DNA from: Eubacteriales bacterium
GTDB taxonomy: Bacteria > Bacillota > Clostridia > Lachnospirales > Lachnospiraceae
Direction: 5' to 3'
DNA length: 64,000 nucleotides
NCBI GenBank assembly: GCA_030524745.1
Contig: JAUNGC010000015.1
Location: 1-64,000 of the forward strand
The notes below the pieces were generated by a model. It ran no database searches, was not told where the DNA came from, and was given only the letters and a program-made list of their open reading frames with translations. The position numbers and the translations under genes were made by a program. Below are positions 27,009-36,493 of the stretch, piece after piece; within the stretch, counting starts at the first letter, position 1, and each line of letters starts with the position of its first letter.

Positions 27009-28031
27009 TTATTCTCCATTTCCCAGATATCCGGTGGAATCACGGACGATCAGATCAGTATTCAGGATAATGCGCCGTACGCTCTCAGAAGGGTTTTCAA
27101 GCTGCTCAATTAACAGATTACATGCCTGCCATCCCAATTGATAGGCTGGCTGATGGATGGTGGTAATGGCGGGGGTGGTCATTGTGGCCAGATCAATATC
27201 GTCAAAACCGATGACGCTGAGTTGCCCGGGCACGGAAATGCCGCGGTCAACGGCAAGCTTAATCACAGAGGCCGCAAACACATCGGAGACACAGAAACAG
27301 GCGTCCGGAAAATCATCAGGTTCAAAAAGTGCCGCAACAGAACCGATTGCCACATCATAGCTTACATCGGGCAGGTGCATGACCCATTTTTCATGAATGG
27401 GAAGACCGGCCTTCTGCATGCAGTCCCGGTAGCCCCGCTCCCGGTGCGTTGCATAGTTGTTGGTCAAAGACGAGTTAATGCAGGCTATTTTTTTATGTCC
27501 TGTAGAAATCAGATGGTTTACTGCGGTGCATGCGGCCGCGTAGTCATCGATTGCAACATAGGGGATAGCGGCGTCGGAAATATGTTCCGAGCACATTACG
27601 ACAGGACATTTCTCGGTGAGTTGGGGAATTAATTTCTGATCGGGCAAATTATGCGCAATAATCATACCGTCATAAAAATCTCCGGCATTCAGAAAAAAGT
27701 CATAACTGGTAAGATGCGTATAATTTTTGTTGGCATAGAAAATGACTTCGTAATTCCGGCGGAAAGAGGCGTCCAGAATACCCTGGATTACTTTGGAATT
27801 GAAAGGATTGATCAGATCCGGAAAACTGGCCAGCAACCGTCTGGTTTTGGGCTTTGCCAGAGAAATATTCAGCGACTGTTCGCTGGCAAGTTCGTTGATT
27901 GCGTTCTGAATGCGCAGCATGGTGCTTTCTCTGACGGTCCCGGTACCGTTGAGGGCGCGGGAAACGGTAGCGATAGATACGTTTGTTTTTTCCGCAATTT
28001 GCCGTATGGTTAGATTTTGAAAAATAGCCAT
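27009..28031 (-). CDS. LacI-family transcriptional regulator
   Basis: The 340-residue regulator has an N-terminal helix-turn-helix (TIRQIAEKTNVSIATVSRAL, about residues 7-26), a hinge helix, and a periplasmic-binding-protein-like effector domain, e.g. VIGFDDIDLATMTTPAIT. An AAGGAG ribosome site precedes the start. It is divergent to the catabolic operon beginning at 28272, which is its most likely target, yet it is cotranscribed with the cysteine desulfidase-like gene downstream. Confidence 0.9.
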   Translation of the reverse strand: MAIFQNLTIRQIAEKTNVSIATVSRALNGTGTVRESTMLRIQNAINELASEQSLNISLAKPKTRRLLASFPDLINPFNSKVIQGILDASFRRNYEVIFYANKNYTHLTSYDFFLNAGDFYDGMIIAHNLPDQKLIPQLTEKCPVVMCSEHISDAAIPYVAIDDYAAACTAVNHLISTGHKKIACINSSLTNNYATHRERGYRDCMQKAGLPIHEKWVMHLPDVSYDVAIGSVAALFEPDDFPDACFCVSDVFAASVIKLAVDRGISVPGQLSVIGFDDIDLATMTTPAITTIHQPAYQLGWQACNLLIEQLENPSESVRRIILNTDLIVRDSTGYLGNGE

Positions 28032-28171
28032 AATTTACTCCTTGTAAAAAAGTTTCATTTATTTTATATTATAACGATAATTTCTTTTTTGCAATAAGTT
28101 ATTTGTAAAAAAAGTGCACAAAAAGAAAAATAAAATGGGATATTATGAGAAAAAAATAATAAAATGTAACA

Positions 28172-28217
28172 ATGTTTTCATTGACAAATGTAAAATTTTC
28201 AACAATAATGAAAACAT
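28172..28217. promoter_or_regulatory. Candidate LacI operator: wide inverted repeat
   Basis: ATGTTTTCATT (28172-28182) and AATGAAAACAT (28207-28217) are perfect 11-bp inverted arms separated by 24 bases. The arms abut the -35 and -10 boxes of the catabolic operon promoter. The spacing is wider than a standard LacI operator and lacks its central CG, so binding by the adjacent regulator is only a proposal. Confidence 0.4.
28181..28209 (+). promoter_or_regulatory. Promoter of the catabolic operon
   Basis: TTGACA (28181-28186) is followed after 17 bases by AATAAT (28204-28209), in an AT-rich divergent intergenic region. Confidence 0.55.
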
Positions 28218-28271
28218 AAATGACAAAGACGGGCAGCAAATTGATGATTTTACGAAAGGAAAAAAGGGAGA

Positions 28272-29417
28272 ATGGGCGGTAGTAAAAGAGTGGGCATTGT
28301 AGGAGCGGGGATGATGGGAAAGCAGCATATTGAAGCTTTACGCCGGATACCGGGAATCGAAATTGCGGCGTTGGCAGATCCGGATTCGGAACTGGTTCGG
28401 AAGACCTGCGCCCAGACGAATATTCCACGGTTTTATACGGATTATGAGGAAATGCTGCAAAAGGAGACGCTTGACGCTGTACATATATGTACGCCCAACT
28501 ATACGCATTACAGGATATCCAAAGATGCGTTGGAGGCGGGCTTACCGGTATTTTGTGAAAAGCCGTTGGGAAATGCAAGCGCTGAGACGAATGAACTGAC
28601 GGGGCTGGCGGCGAAAAAGCAGTTGGCAGCAGGCGTAAATTTTAATTATCGCCAGAATGTGATTGTCAGGGAAATGCATGAGTTGGTGAATGGGCCGGGC
28701 TGGGGAAGAACTTTCCTGATCCGCGGCGAGTACATACAGGATTGGATGATGTATGACACGGATTACAATTGGCGTTGTATCCCGGAAATGAACGGGCCTT
28801 CCCGCACAATTGCGGATGTGGGATCTCACTGGTTCGACGCAGTGCAGTTTATCACGGGTCAAAGGGTTGCAAAGGTTTATGCGAAGCTGGTTACGGTACA
28901 CCATCAGCGCAAAAAGTTTGATCGTCAGGCGGATACGTTCGGAAAACAGTCGGGCGGAAGTTATCAACTGGTGGATATTGACACTGAGGATGCAGCGTTC
29001 GTGCTGTTTGAGATGACGGACGGAACGCCCGGCGTACTTACGCTCTCACAGGTATCGGCAGGATACAAAAACGGCATGGTGATCAGTATAGACGGCGCAG
29101 CCGGATCTCTGACGTGGGAACAGGAGAATGCGGACAAGCTTCTGGTACGCACCAGAGAGACGGGAACGACGATAAAATATGCGGCCGCCGGAGACATGCA
29201 TGGCGGGGCGAATCTCTATACGACGCTTCCCGGCGGTCATCCGGTAGGATGGGCGGATGGTCTGAAAAACAGTGTTTCTGCATTTTATGAATATCTGAAT
29301 ACGAAGGAGAACCCGAGGTTTGCATCCTTTGAGGACGGCAACCGGATTGTGCGGATCGTGGAAGCCTGCTTAAAGAGCAATGAGACCGGCGGATGGGTGG
29401 ATGTAGAGGAGGGGTGA
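28272..29417 (+). CDS. Gfo/Idh/MocA-family NAD(P)-dependent oxidoreductase
   Basis: The 381-residue protein has an N-terminal Rossmann fold (VGIVGAGMMGKQHIEAL) and the FCEKPLGN motif that carries the family's catalytic lysine. The C-terminal domain is the usual alpha/beta sheet. Members oxidise or reduce sugars, inositols or their glycosides. It opens the catabolic operon and is one base from the first TIM-barrel isomerase, so a keto-sugar intermediate passed between them is likely. The start has GAAAGGA ten bases upstream. Confidence 0.88.
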   Translation: MGGSKRVGIVGAGMMGKQHIEALRRIPGIEIAALADPDSELVRKTCAQTNIPRFYTDYEEMLQKETLDAVHICTPNYTHYRISKDALEAGLPVFCEKPLGNASAETNELTGLAAKKQLAAGVNFNYRQNVIVREMHELVNGPGWGRTFLIRGEYIQDWMMYDTDYNWRCIPEMNGPSRTIADVGSHWFDAVQFITGQRVAKVYAKLVTVHHQRKKFDRQADTFGKQSGGSYQLVDIDTEDAAFVLFEMTDGTPGVLTLSQVSAGYKNGMVISIDGAAGSLTWEQENADKLLVRTRETGTTIKYAAAGDMHGGANLYTTLPGGHPVGWADGLKNSVSAFYEYLNTKENPRFASFEDGNRIVRIVEACLKSNETGGWVDVEEG

Positions 29418-29418
29418 G

Positions 29419-30381
29419 ATGAAGCTTGGAGTATTGACGGTACCTTTTTCCGGAATGGAACTGAAGGATGTGCTGAAATATCTGCACTCTTTGGGCGTAG
29501 ACGCTGTAGAACTGGGGAGCGGCGGCGTGACAAGCGACGCTCACTGTAAGGTGAAAGAACTTTTGAAGGATTCCGGCAGGCGCGCCCAAATACAGGAACT
29601 GCTGGCGGAATATCAGATGGAGATATCGGCGCTTAGCTGTCATGGAAATCCGGTGCATCCGGATGCCAGGATAGCTGCGGCTGACCATGAGGCGTATGTG
29701 GAAACGGTGGAACTTGCCAATTTGCTGGGAGTCAAAACGGTAGTGACTTTTTCTGGCTGTCCGGGCTCCGGTCCCGGTTCCGGGCACCCAAACTGGATCA
29801 CCTGCCCATGGCCGCCTGAATTCAGCGAAATTTTAGAGTATCAGTGGCAGGAGGTTTTGATCCCTTATTGGAAAAGCGCGGCGGAGATTGCAAAGCAGGG
29901 GGGCGTGAAGGTGGCCATTGAAATGCATCCCGGTTTCTGTGTCTACAATACGGAGACAATGCTTCGCCTGCGGAAGGCTACGGATCCGGTAATCGGCGCC
30001 AACTTTGATCCCAGCCATCTGTTTTGGCAGGGGATGGAAGCTGTTGCGGCTATCCGTGAGTTGGGCGACGCCATTCATTATGTGCATGCCAAGGACTGCC
30101 GGATTGATCCGGAGAATGTCAGACGCCATGGGGTGCTTGATACCAAGCATTACAGCGATGAATTAAATCGAAGCTGGGTGTTTCGCACAGTAGGATATGG
30201 TCACGGTTGGGAAGTATGGAATGATATTGTATCCACCCTGCGCATGGTGGGATATGACGATGTGATCAGCATTGAGCACGAGGATAGTCTGATGTCGGTA
30301 AAGGAAGGTATGGAGAAAGCGGTGGCCTTTTTACAGAATATACTGATTCGTCAGAAACCTGCCCGGATGTGGTGGGCATAA
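29419..30381 (+). CDS. Sugar phosphate isomerase/epimerase (xylose isomerase-like TIM barrel)
   Basis: The 320-residue protein is of the AP-endonuclease 2/IolE-IolH superfamily. Metal-ligand regions are visible: VAIEMHPGFCVYNTE (Glu), GANFDPSHLFWQG (Asp, His), IHYVHAKDCRI (His) and ISIEHEDSLM (Glu). It probably isomerises or epimerises the product of the preceding oxidoreductase. It is larger than the second copy downstream. Confidence 0.86.
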   Translation: MKLGVLTVPFSGMELKDVLKYLHSLGVDAVELGSGGVTSDAHCKVKELLKDSGRRAQIQELLAEYQMEISALSCHGNPVHPDARIAAADHEAYVETVELANLLGVKTVVTFSGCPGSGPGSGHPNWITCPWPPEFSEILEYQWQEVLIPYWKSAAEIAKQGGVKVAIEMHPGFCVYNTETMLRLRKATDPVIGANFDPSHLFWQGMEAVAAIRELGDAIHYVHAKDCRIDPENVRRHGVLDTKHYSDELNRSWVFRTVGYGHGWEVWNDIVSTLRMVGYDDVISIEHEDSLMSVKEGMEKAVAFLQNILIRQKPARMWWA

Positions 30382-30394
30382 GGAGGAAGCCGTC

Positions 30395-31177
30395 ATGAAG
30401 ATAGGGATACAATTGTACTCCTGCAGAGATAAGATTATGGACAAAGACGGTCTGTGCAAAACCCTGGAGACGCTGGCCGGTATGGGATATGCGGGTGTGG
30501 AATTTGTGAGTCAGGGCGCTTATGGCGTCATGGATCCGGAGAAGTTGCGGAAACAGCTTGCGGCCTGCGGCCTGGAGGCAATCGGGGTGCATATGCATCT
30601 GCCGCTGCAGAGGTGGCTGGCGGATGATCTGGAGGATGTATTGAACTATGCCCGCAAAGCAGGGCTGCATACTTTTACGCTGCCATGGCTTGCAGAGGAG
30701 GATCGCACCGTTCAAAATTTTGAAAGAATTATTCAGAAAATTCCTGATTGGATTCGCCTGTGCCGAAGGTACGGAATGGAGTTCCTCTGGCACAACCATG
30801 ATTTTGAAATGGCGGCATATGGCGAGGGGATACTGCTGGAGGCCATCGCAGATGCGGCGCCCGGTATGAAGATCGAACTGGATACCTTCTGGACGCATTT
30901 TACCGGAAAGGATCCGTGCGGGATGATGGATGATCTGGGGGACAGGCTTGGACTGGTTCATGTCAAAGATTATCATACGCTGGCGCCCTTTTATGAAATG
31001 AAATTCGACGCTGTGGGGACAGGGATTATGGACAATGCCTCTGTAATCAGGAAGGCTGTCCGGATGAACCAGGAATGGATTATCGTCGAGCAGGATAACA
31101 GCCCTGTCGATACTCTGGAAAGCGCAAGAATCAGCATCGAAGGCGTAAGACGCCTGATGGAGCAAGGAGTGCAATGA
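30395..31177 (+). CDS. Second sugar phosphate isomerase/epimerase (TIM barrel)
   Basis: This 260-residue member of the same superfamily has MEFLWHNHDFEM, MKIELDTFWTHF, LVHVKDYHT and IIVEQDNS as metal-binding segments. It is only distantly related to the upstream copy. The start follows AAGGAGGAAG. Its stop overlaps the permease start by ATGA, so metabolism and import are translationally linked. Confidence 0.86.
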   Translation: MKIGIQLYSCRDKIMDKDGLCKTLETLAGMGYAGVEFVSQGAYGVMDPEKLRKQLAACGLEAIGVHMHLPLQRWLADDLEDVLNYARKAGLHTFTLPWLAEEDRTVQNFERIIQKIPDWIRLCRRYGMEFLWHNHDFEMAAYGEGILLEAIADAAPGMKIELDTFWTHFTGKDPCGMMDDLGDRLGLVHVKDYHTLAPFYEMKFDAVGTGIMDNASVIRKAVRMNQEWIIVEQDNSPVDTLESARISIEGVRRLMEQGVQ

Positions 31178-32121
31178 GAAAATTTTTGCTGAAGAGATTT
31201 CTGATATTAATTCCCGTCTTTTTCGGGGTAACCTTTTTGGTTTTTTTACTGAGTAATCTGGCGCCGGGGTCTCCGGTGGATGCGATGATTACGCCGGATA
31301 TGAATGAAGCGCAGATTCAGGATCTGACGCTGCGCATGGGGCTGGACCAGCCGATTGTTGTACAGTATGCGAAATGGCTGGGAAGAATGGTCCGGGGTGA
31401 TCTCGGTTATTCCTACAGAACCAAAACCGCGGTGACAGGGGTGATCGGAGAGAGAATCGGACCAACGCTGGTGTTGACGGGCACGGTTTTAATTCTGTCC
31501 ATTGCAGTCGGCGTAGCGCTGGGGGTCATTGCCGCGTATAAACCCTATACCTTTTGGGATTATCTTGCTTCGGGAATTTCCTTTGTGGGTTCCGGCGTTC
31601 CCTCCTTTTTCCTGGCTTTGGTGCTGATCTATTTCTTCTCCGTTAAGCTGCGTTTATTGCCGACCGGGGGTATGTATACGAATGCCGCTACAGAAAGCCT
31701 GGCGGATCTGGCCAGACATATGGTGTTGCCGGTGATTGTACTGACCATGTCCATAAGCGGCGGATATATACGGCAATCCAGGAGCGCCATGCTGGAGGTC
31801 TTGGGAGAAGAGTATGTGAAGATGGCCAGAGCCCGGGGGATTAAGGAACGGGTTGTGCTGCTCAGGCATGCGCTTCGCAATGCGATGCTGCCTATTGTCA
31901 CCGCTATTGCAATGTCCATCCCGTTTCTTGTAGGCGGTTCCGTGATTACGGAGCAGGTGTTTGGATGGCCGGGCATGGGAAGCCTTATGGTAATTTCCAT
32001 CAGCAACAGAGACTACCCGGTTATCATGGGGATTACGGTGTATATCACAATCGCGGTTTTGGCCGTAAATGTGATTGTGGATATCCTGTATGCACTGCTT
32101 GATCCGAAGATCAGGAACTAA
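31174..32121 (+). CDS. ABC transporter permease, DppB/OppB type
   Basis: The 315-residue permease has six predicted helices, the N-terminal LIPVFFGVTFLVFLLSNLAP typical of DppB, and the cytoplasmic EAA loop (EEYVKMARARGIKERVVLLR). It is the first permease of a full Opp/Dpp-type importer for peptides, nickel or oligosaccharides. Confidence 0.92.
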   Translation: MRKFLLKRFLILIPVFFGVTFLVFLLSNLAPGSPVDAMITPDMNEAQIQDLTLRMGLDQPIVVQYAKWLGRMVRGDLGYSYRTKTAVTGVIGERIGPTLVLTGTVLILSIAVGVALGVIAAYKPYTFWDYLASGISFVGSGVPSFFLALVLIYFFSVKLRLLPTGGMYTNAATESLADLARHMVLPVIVLTMSISGGYIRQSRSAMLEVLGEEYVKMARARGIKERVVLLRHALRNAMLPIVTAIAMSIPFLVGGSVITEQVFGWPGMGSLMVISISNRDYPVIMGITVYITIAVLAVNVIVDILYALLDPKIRN

Positions 32122-32140
32122 AGAAAAAGGAGAGAAATCG

Positions 32141-33019
32141 ATGAGCAGGAAGCGGAATTTGAGAGAAAAAGAAGAATCCTTTTTCAGCCAGACAGTGGAA
32201 CGCTTTGCCAGACACAGAATTGCGATGGTTGCCCTGGCAGTGCTGATGATTGAAATTCTGGCAGTAGTATTCCTACCTATGGTGATAACGTTAGACCCTT
32301 ATACATCCAATGCCGGAAATTTCAGCAAAGGCCCCAGCGGAGAATTTATTCTTGGCACGGACGCAGTCGGAAGGGATGTCTTTGCAAGACTGATTTACGG
32401 CGGGCGGGTTTCTCTGGCAGTTGGTTTTTTCTCGGCACTTTTAAGCGCGGCCGTCGGCGTGCCGCTGGGATTGCTGGCCGGATATTACGGCGGGGTAATT
32501 CGCATGGTTATCATGCGTCTGGTGGATATTTTCATGTCCTTTCCTTCGCTGGTGATTCAATTGGTTATGGTAAGCATTCTGAGCGCTTCCATTCCTTCCC
32601 TGATTTTTGTAATCGGCTTATTGAACTGGACCAGCTTTGCCCGATATACCTACAGTAAGGTCATTTCTATCAAAGAACAGGATTTTGTGACGGCCGCGAA
32701 GGCGACGGGCGCGACCAGTTTCACACAGATGGTTCGATATATTTTACCAAACTCCATGTCGCCTCTGTTTGTCAGCTTCAGCTACAGTATGGCGAGTGCA
32801 ATTCTGCAGGAAAGCTGTCTGAGCTTTCTGGGGCTTGGCGTTCAGTTGCCGACGTCAACGTGGGGAAATATGATTTACGCAGCGCAAAGTCTGAGCGTGC
32901 TGGTGACGATGCCGTGGCTGTGGATTCCGCCGGGGATTGCATTGATTATCACCGTGCTGAGCATCAATTTTATAGGAGACGGACTGCGGGATGCGCTTGA
33001 TCCCAAAATGAAAATTTAG
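32141..33019 (+). CDS. ABC transporter permease, DppC/OppC type
   Basis: The 292-residue partner permease has the DppC-type segment LGTDAVGRDVFARLIYGGR after the first helix and an EAA loop (QDFVTAAKATGATSFTQMV). The ATG at 32141 follows AAAAAGGAGAG; in-frame ATGs upstream lie inside dppB. Confidence 0.92.
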   Translation: MSRKRNLREKEESFFSQTVERFARHRIAMVALAVLMIEILAVVFLPMVITLDPYTSNAGNFSKGPSGEFILGTDAVGRDVFARLIYGGRVSLAVGFFSALLSAAVGVPLGLLAGYYGGVIRMVIMRLVDIFMSFPSLVIQLVMVSILSASIPSLIFVIGLLNWTSFARYTYSKVISIKEQDFVTAAKATGATSFTQMVRYILPNSMSPLFVSFSYSMASAILQESCLSFLGLGVQLPTSTWGNMIYAAQSLSVLVTMPWLWIPPGIALIITVLSINFIGDGLRDALDPKMKI

Positions 33020-33052
33020 GATGGAAGCCGATGTTTGGAAAGGAATGTGGGA

Positions 33053-34057
33053 ATGGAAGATACATTACTGTTGAAGGTTAACAGCCTTAGCACACAGTTT
33101 GTGACAAAAGACGGCGTGCTGCCGGCCGTGGATCATATCAGCTTCGATTTGCAAAGAGGACAGGTTTTGGGAGTTGTCGGGGAATCCGGCTGCGGAAAGA
33201 GCGTTATGAGCATGTCCATTCTGAAGCTGATCGAAAAATACGGGGGAACCGTTCTGAAAGGCAGTTCCGTTTTGCTTGAGGGGAGAGAACTGCTGAATTT
33301 GCCGGAGCGCGAGATGAGAAATGTCAGGGGCAGAGAGATTTCTATGATTTCGCAGGACCCCATGACGGCGCTTAACCCGGTTTTTACGATTGGACAGCAA
33401 ATGGTGGAGACGCTTTGCCGGCATAAGAGGATGACAAGAAAACAGGCGAAGGAGACGGCGGTAGAATGGCTGACCAGGGTGGGGATTTCTGAGCCGGAAA
33501 AGCGGATGAAGGAGTATCCGCATCAGCTTTCCGGCGGAATGTGCCAAAGGGTTGTCATTGCGATGGCGTTATCCTGTCATTCCAAAATACTGATTGCAGA
33601 CGAGCCTACGACGGCGCTGGACGTCACCATTCAGGCACAGATTCTGGATCTTTTCCGCGAGATGAAGGAACAGACGGGCGCTGCGATTATTCTGATTACG
33701 CATGACATGGGAGTAGTGGCCGATATGGCGGACATCATCATGGTAATGTATGCGGGGAAGGCCGTTGAATTCGGCAGTAAAGAGCAGTTATTCCGCAAAC
33801 CGCGCCATCCCTATACCCAGGGGCTTTTGGCTTCCGTTCCCCGGCTGGATGTGCAGGTTGAAACGCTTTACTCCATTCCGGGCACTGTTCCGAATCTGAA
33901 AAAGCCGATAAAAGGATGCGTATTTTATGATCGATGCCCGAAAGCGGAAAGAAGATGTGCGGAAAGTGTTCCGCCGCAGAGTGTTATGAAAGATGGAGGA
34001 ACTGTAGCATGTTGGCTGTACGCAAAGGCGGAGGAGACGATCGATGGGAGAGAATGA
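33053..34057 (+). CDS. ABC transporter ATP-binding protein, DppD/OppD type
   Basis: The ATPase has Walker A GESGCGKS, signature LSGGMCQRVVIAMAL, Walker B ILIADEPTTALDVT, and the OppD C-terminal extension with a cysteine motif (GCVFYDRCPKAERRCAE). In this family the C-terminal cysteines can bind an iron-sulfur cluster. ATG 33053 is preceded by GGAAAGGA; the TTG at 33035 has no site. Confidence 0.92.
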   Translation: MEDTLLLKVNSLSTQFVTKDGVLPAVDHISFDLQRGQVLGVVGESGCGKSVMSMSILKLIEKYGGTVLKGSSVLLEGRELLNLPEREMRNVRGREISMISQDPMTALNPVFTIGQQMVETLCRHKRMTRKQAKETAVEWLTRVGISEPEKRMKEYPHQLSGGMCQRVVIAMALSCHSKILIADEPTTALDVTIQAQILDLFREMKEQTGAAIILITHDMGVVADMADIIMVMYAGKAVEFGSKEQLFRKPRHPYTQGLLASVPRLDVQVETLYSIPGTVPNLKKPIKGCVFYDRCPKAERRCAESVPPQSVMKDGGTVACWLYAKAEETIDGRE

Positions 34058-35045
34058 GAACAATGTTCTTCTTGAAGTGAAACATCTGAAAACGTACTAT
34101 AGCGGACGAAAAAAAAGCGAGATTGTCCGTGCGGTTGACGATGTCAGCTTTATCATACATGCCGGAGAAACGCTGGGACTTGTGGGAGAGAGCGGATGCG
34201 GAAAATCCTCTTTGGGACGTACCATTTTGCGTCTCCAGCCGGCTGTGGGGGGAGAAGTTCTGTACAGGGGAGAGGATATTCAGAAGCTTTCGGAAAAGGA
34301 AATGCGCAGTCTGCGTCAGAAGATGCAGCTTGTTTTTCAGAATCCTTATGCATCCCTGAATCCGCGAATGACGGTCCTGGAGTCTGTTCGGGCGCCGCTG
34401 GATGCGTTTCATATCGGTACCCGGGAAGAACGCTATGAAAGGAGTCGGGAAATCCTGAAATATGTAGGTCTGGAGTCGCACCAGATTAACCGGTATCCCC
34501 ATGAATTTTCCGGCGGACAACGACAGAGGGTGGTGATCGCCAGAGCGATGATCACCCAACCGGATTTTATTGTATGCGACGAGCCGGTATCCGCGCTGGA
34601 TGTTTCCGTACGCGCCCAGGTGCTCAACCTGATGCAGAATATGCAGAGGGAGAGAAAGGTGGCTTATCTGTTCATCTCCCATGATTTGAGCGTTGTCAAG
34701 CATATCAGCGATCGAATCGCGGTGATGTATTTGGGAAAAATCGTAGAACTGGCATCCCGCGACGAATTGTATGAACATCCCATGCATCCTTATACGGAAG
34801 CGCTGCTTTCCGCAATTCCGATTCCGGATGCGGACGAGCGCCCGAAGCGGATCATTTTGCAGGGAGATATGCCGAGTCCTTTAAAGCCGCCCGGCGGCTG
34901 CAGGTTTCATACACGCTGCAGGTATGCGATGGACTGCTGCAAGACACAGGAACCGAAGTTTATTTATGATAAACAGGGCCATGGCGTTGCCTGTCATCTT
35001 TACAAGGGGGAAAGCGGTGATGAGAGAATTGGCGGAAAAGATTGA
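34044..35045 (+). CDS. ABC transporter ATP-binding protein, DppF/OppF type
   Basis: The 333-residue second ATPase has Walker A GESGCGKSSLGRT, signature FSGGQRQRVVIARAM, Walker B FIVCDEPVSALDVS, and the C-terminal GGCRFHTRCRYAMDCC. It overlaps the upstream gene by 14 bases and the M20 peptidase gene by 26. Confidence 0.92.
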   Translation: MGENENNVLLEVKHLKTYYSGRKKSEIVRAVDDVSFIIHAGETLGLVGESGCGKSSLGRTILRLQPAVGGEVLYRGEDIQKLSEKEMRSLRQKMQLVFQNPYASLNPRMTVLESVRAPLDAFHIGTREERYERSREILKYVGLESHQINRYPHEFSGGQRQRVVIARAMITQPDFIVCDEPVSALDVSVRAQVLNLMQNMQRERKVAYLFISHDLSVVKHISDRIAVMYLGKIVELASRDELYEHPMHPYTEALLSAIPIPDADERPKRIILQGDMPSPLKPPGGCRFHTRCRYAMDCCKTQEPKFIYDKQGHGVACHLYKGESGDERIGGKD

Positions 35046-36438
35046 GGAGTGGATCAGAAGCCACAGGGAAGAGTTCGTCAGCGATCTGATCAGTCTGGTC
35101 AATATCAGGTCTGTCAGCACTCCGGGAGAGGGAGGATATGCGTTTGGAACCGGCTGTAAAGAGTGCGCGGACGCTTTTATGGAACTGGGCGAAAGATATG
35201 GATTTCTTTCAGAAAATGACGATTATTACTGTGCGAGCATTTTGCTGAAGGGAAAAGGGGACGGAGCGGTAAGCGCCGGAGAATTGGGGATACTGGGTCA
35301 TCTGGATGTGGTGCCGGAAGGCGAGGGCTGGCATTATGAACCCTATCAGGCCATAGAGCGTGACGGATATGTGATAGGCCGCGGAAGCGGCGATAATAAG
35401 GGCGGAACGCTCATGTCGCTGTATGCGATGCGCTGTCTGCGTGACCTGGGATATGAACTGAACCATACGGTCCGCCTGATTGCCGGCTTTAATGAGGAGA
35501 GCGGCATGAAGGATGTGGTTCACTACCTGGCGGCGCATACTCCGCCGAAGTATACGATCGTATGTGACGGCGGCTGGGCGATGTGTATCGGCGAGAAGGG
35601 AATTGTGACGGCAGATCTTGTTCTGGAATTGCCGGATGACAGCCTTCGGGAGATCTGCGGCGGGATTGCTTCAAATGCGGTACCGGACAAGGCCTTTGCG
35701 AGAGTGGGGCCGGTTGAAGAAGCGGTATTGAGAAAAATGAAAGCGGAGAATCCCGGCATTGAAATTGAGAGACAGGGGGAGGATATTCTGATTTGCACGC
35801 AGGGCAAGGCTGCGCATGCATTCATGCCTCATACGGGAATCAATGCCATTTACCGATTGTTCGATTTATTATGCGGATATCCGGTGATTTCTTCTGCCGC
35901 AGCCAGTAAAATAAACGAATTGCGAAAATGCTTTCCGGATGACTATGGTACCGGTCTGGGAATCGACTTTGAAGATCAGGAGTCAGGAAAAACGACCTGC
36001 ATTGGCGGGATGATACGTACCGTGGGACGTTCGGTTATTCAGAATATCAATATTCGTTATGCGGTTACGCAGGACGGCGAAACGCTGCTGGGAAATTTAG
36101 GCGGCAGGTGTGAGCAGGCAGGCATCAGAGTTGAAAATACAGACCATAGCGGACCTCGGATGACTTCGCCGGAAGAGCCGGTTGTAAAGCTGCTGTTGGA
36201 TACTTATCACGAGTTTATGGGCCGTGATTATGAACCTTATGTGATGGGAGGCGGCACGCATGCCAGAGTTTTTCCCAATGCGCTGCCGTATGGTCCGGCG
36301 GAAATGGGAGGTCCGCAGCCTTTTGGAACCGCGCATGGAATAGACGAGGCTGTGAATGTGGACCGGCTGCTTAAGGCGATCGGCGTGTATGTACCGGCGC
36401 TCATTCGCCTGGATCAATTTTACGGAGCCGTTCAATAA
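35020..36438 (+). CDS. M20-family metallopeptidase (PepV/Sapep-like dipeptidase)
   Basis: The 472-residue peptidase has the M20 zinc-site motifs GILGHLDVVPEGEGW, RGSGDNKGGTLMSL, AGFNEESGM and, near the end, GGGTHARVFPNALPYGP. Such enzymes cleave dipeptides or acyl-amino acids in the cytoplasm. The ATG at 35020 is correctly placed behind AAGGGGG; upstream in-frame ATGs lie within the DppF gene. Its location inside the importer operon suggests that the imported compound contains an amide or peptide bond. Confidence 0.88.
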   Translation: MRELAEKIEEWIRSHREEFVSDLISLVNIRSVSTPGEGGYAFGTGCKECADAFMELGERYGFLSENDDYYCASILLKGKGDGAVSAGELGILGHLDVVPEGEGWHYEPYQAIERDGYVIGRGSGDNKGGTLMSLYAMRCLRDLGYELNHTVRLIAGFNEESGMKDVVHYLAAHTPPKYTIVCDGGWAMCIGEKGIVTADLVLELPDDSLREICGGIASNAVPDKAFARVGPVEEAVLRKMKAENPGIEIERQGEDILICTQGKAAHAFMPHTGINAIYRLFDLLCGYPVISSAAASKINELRKCFPDDYGTGLGIDFEDQESGKTTCIGGMIRTVGRSVIQNINIRYAVTQDGETLLGNLGGRCEQAGIRVENTDHSGPRMTSPEEPVVKLLLDTYHEFMGRDYEPYVMGGGTHARVFPNALPYGPAEMGGPQPFGTAHGIDEAVNVDRLLKAIGVYVPALIRLDQFYGAVQ

Positions 36439-36493
36439 CGGTATTTATTCAGGAGAGGTACCAATTTAATTAAAATAAAAGGAGGATAAGTTA

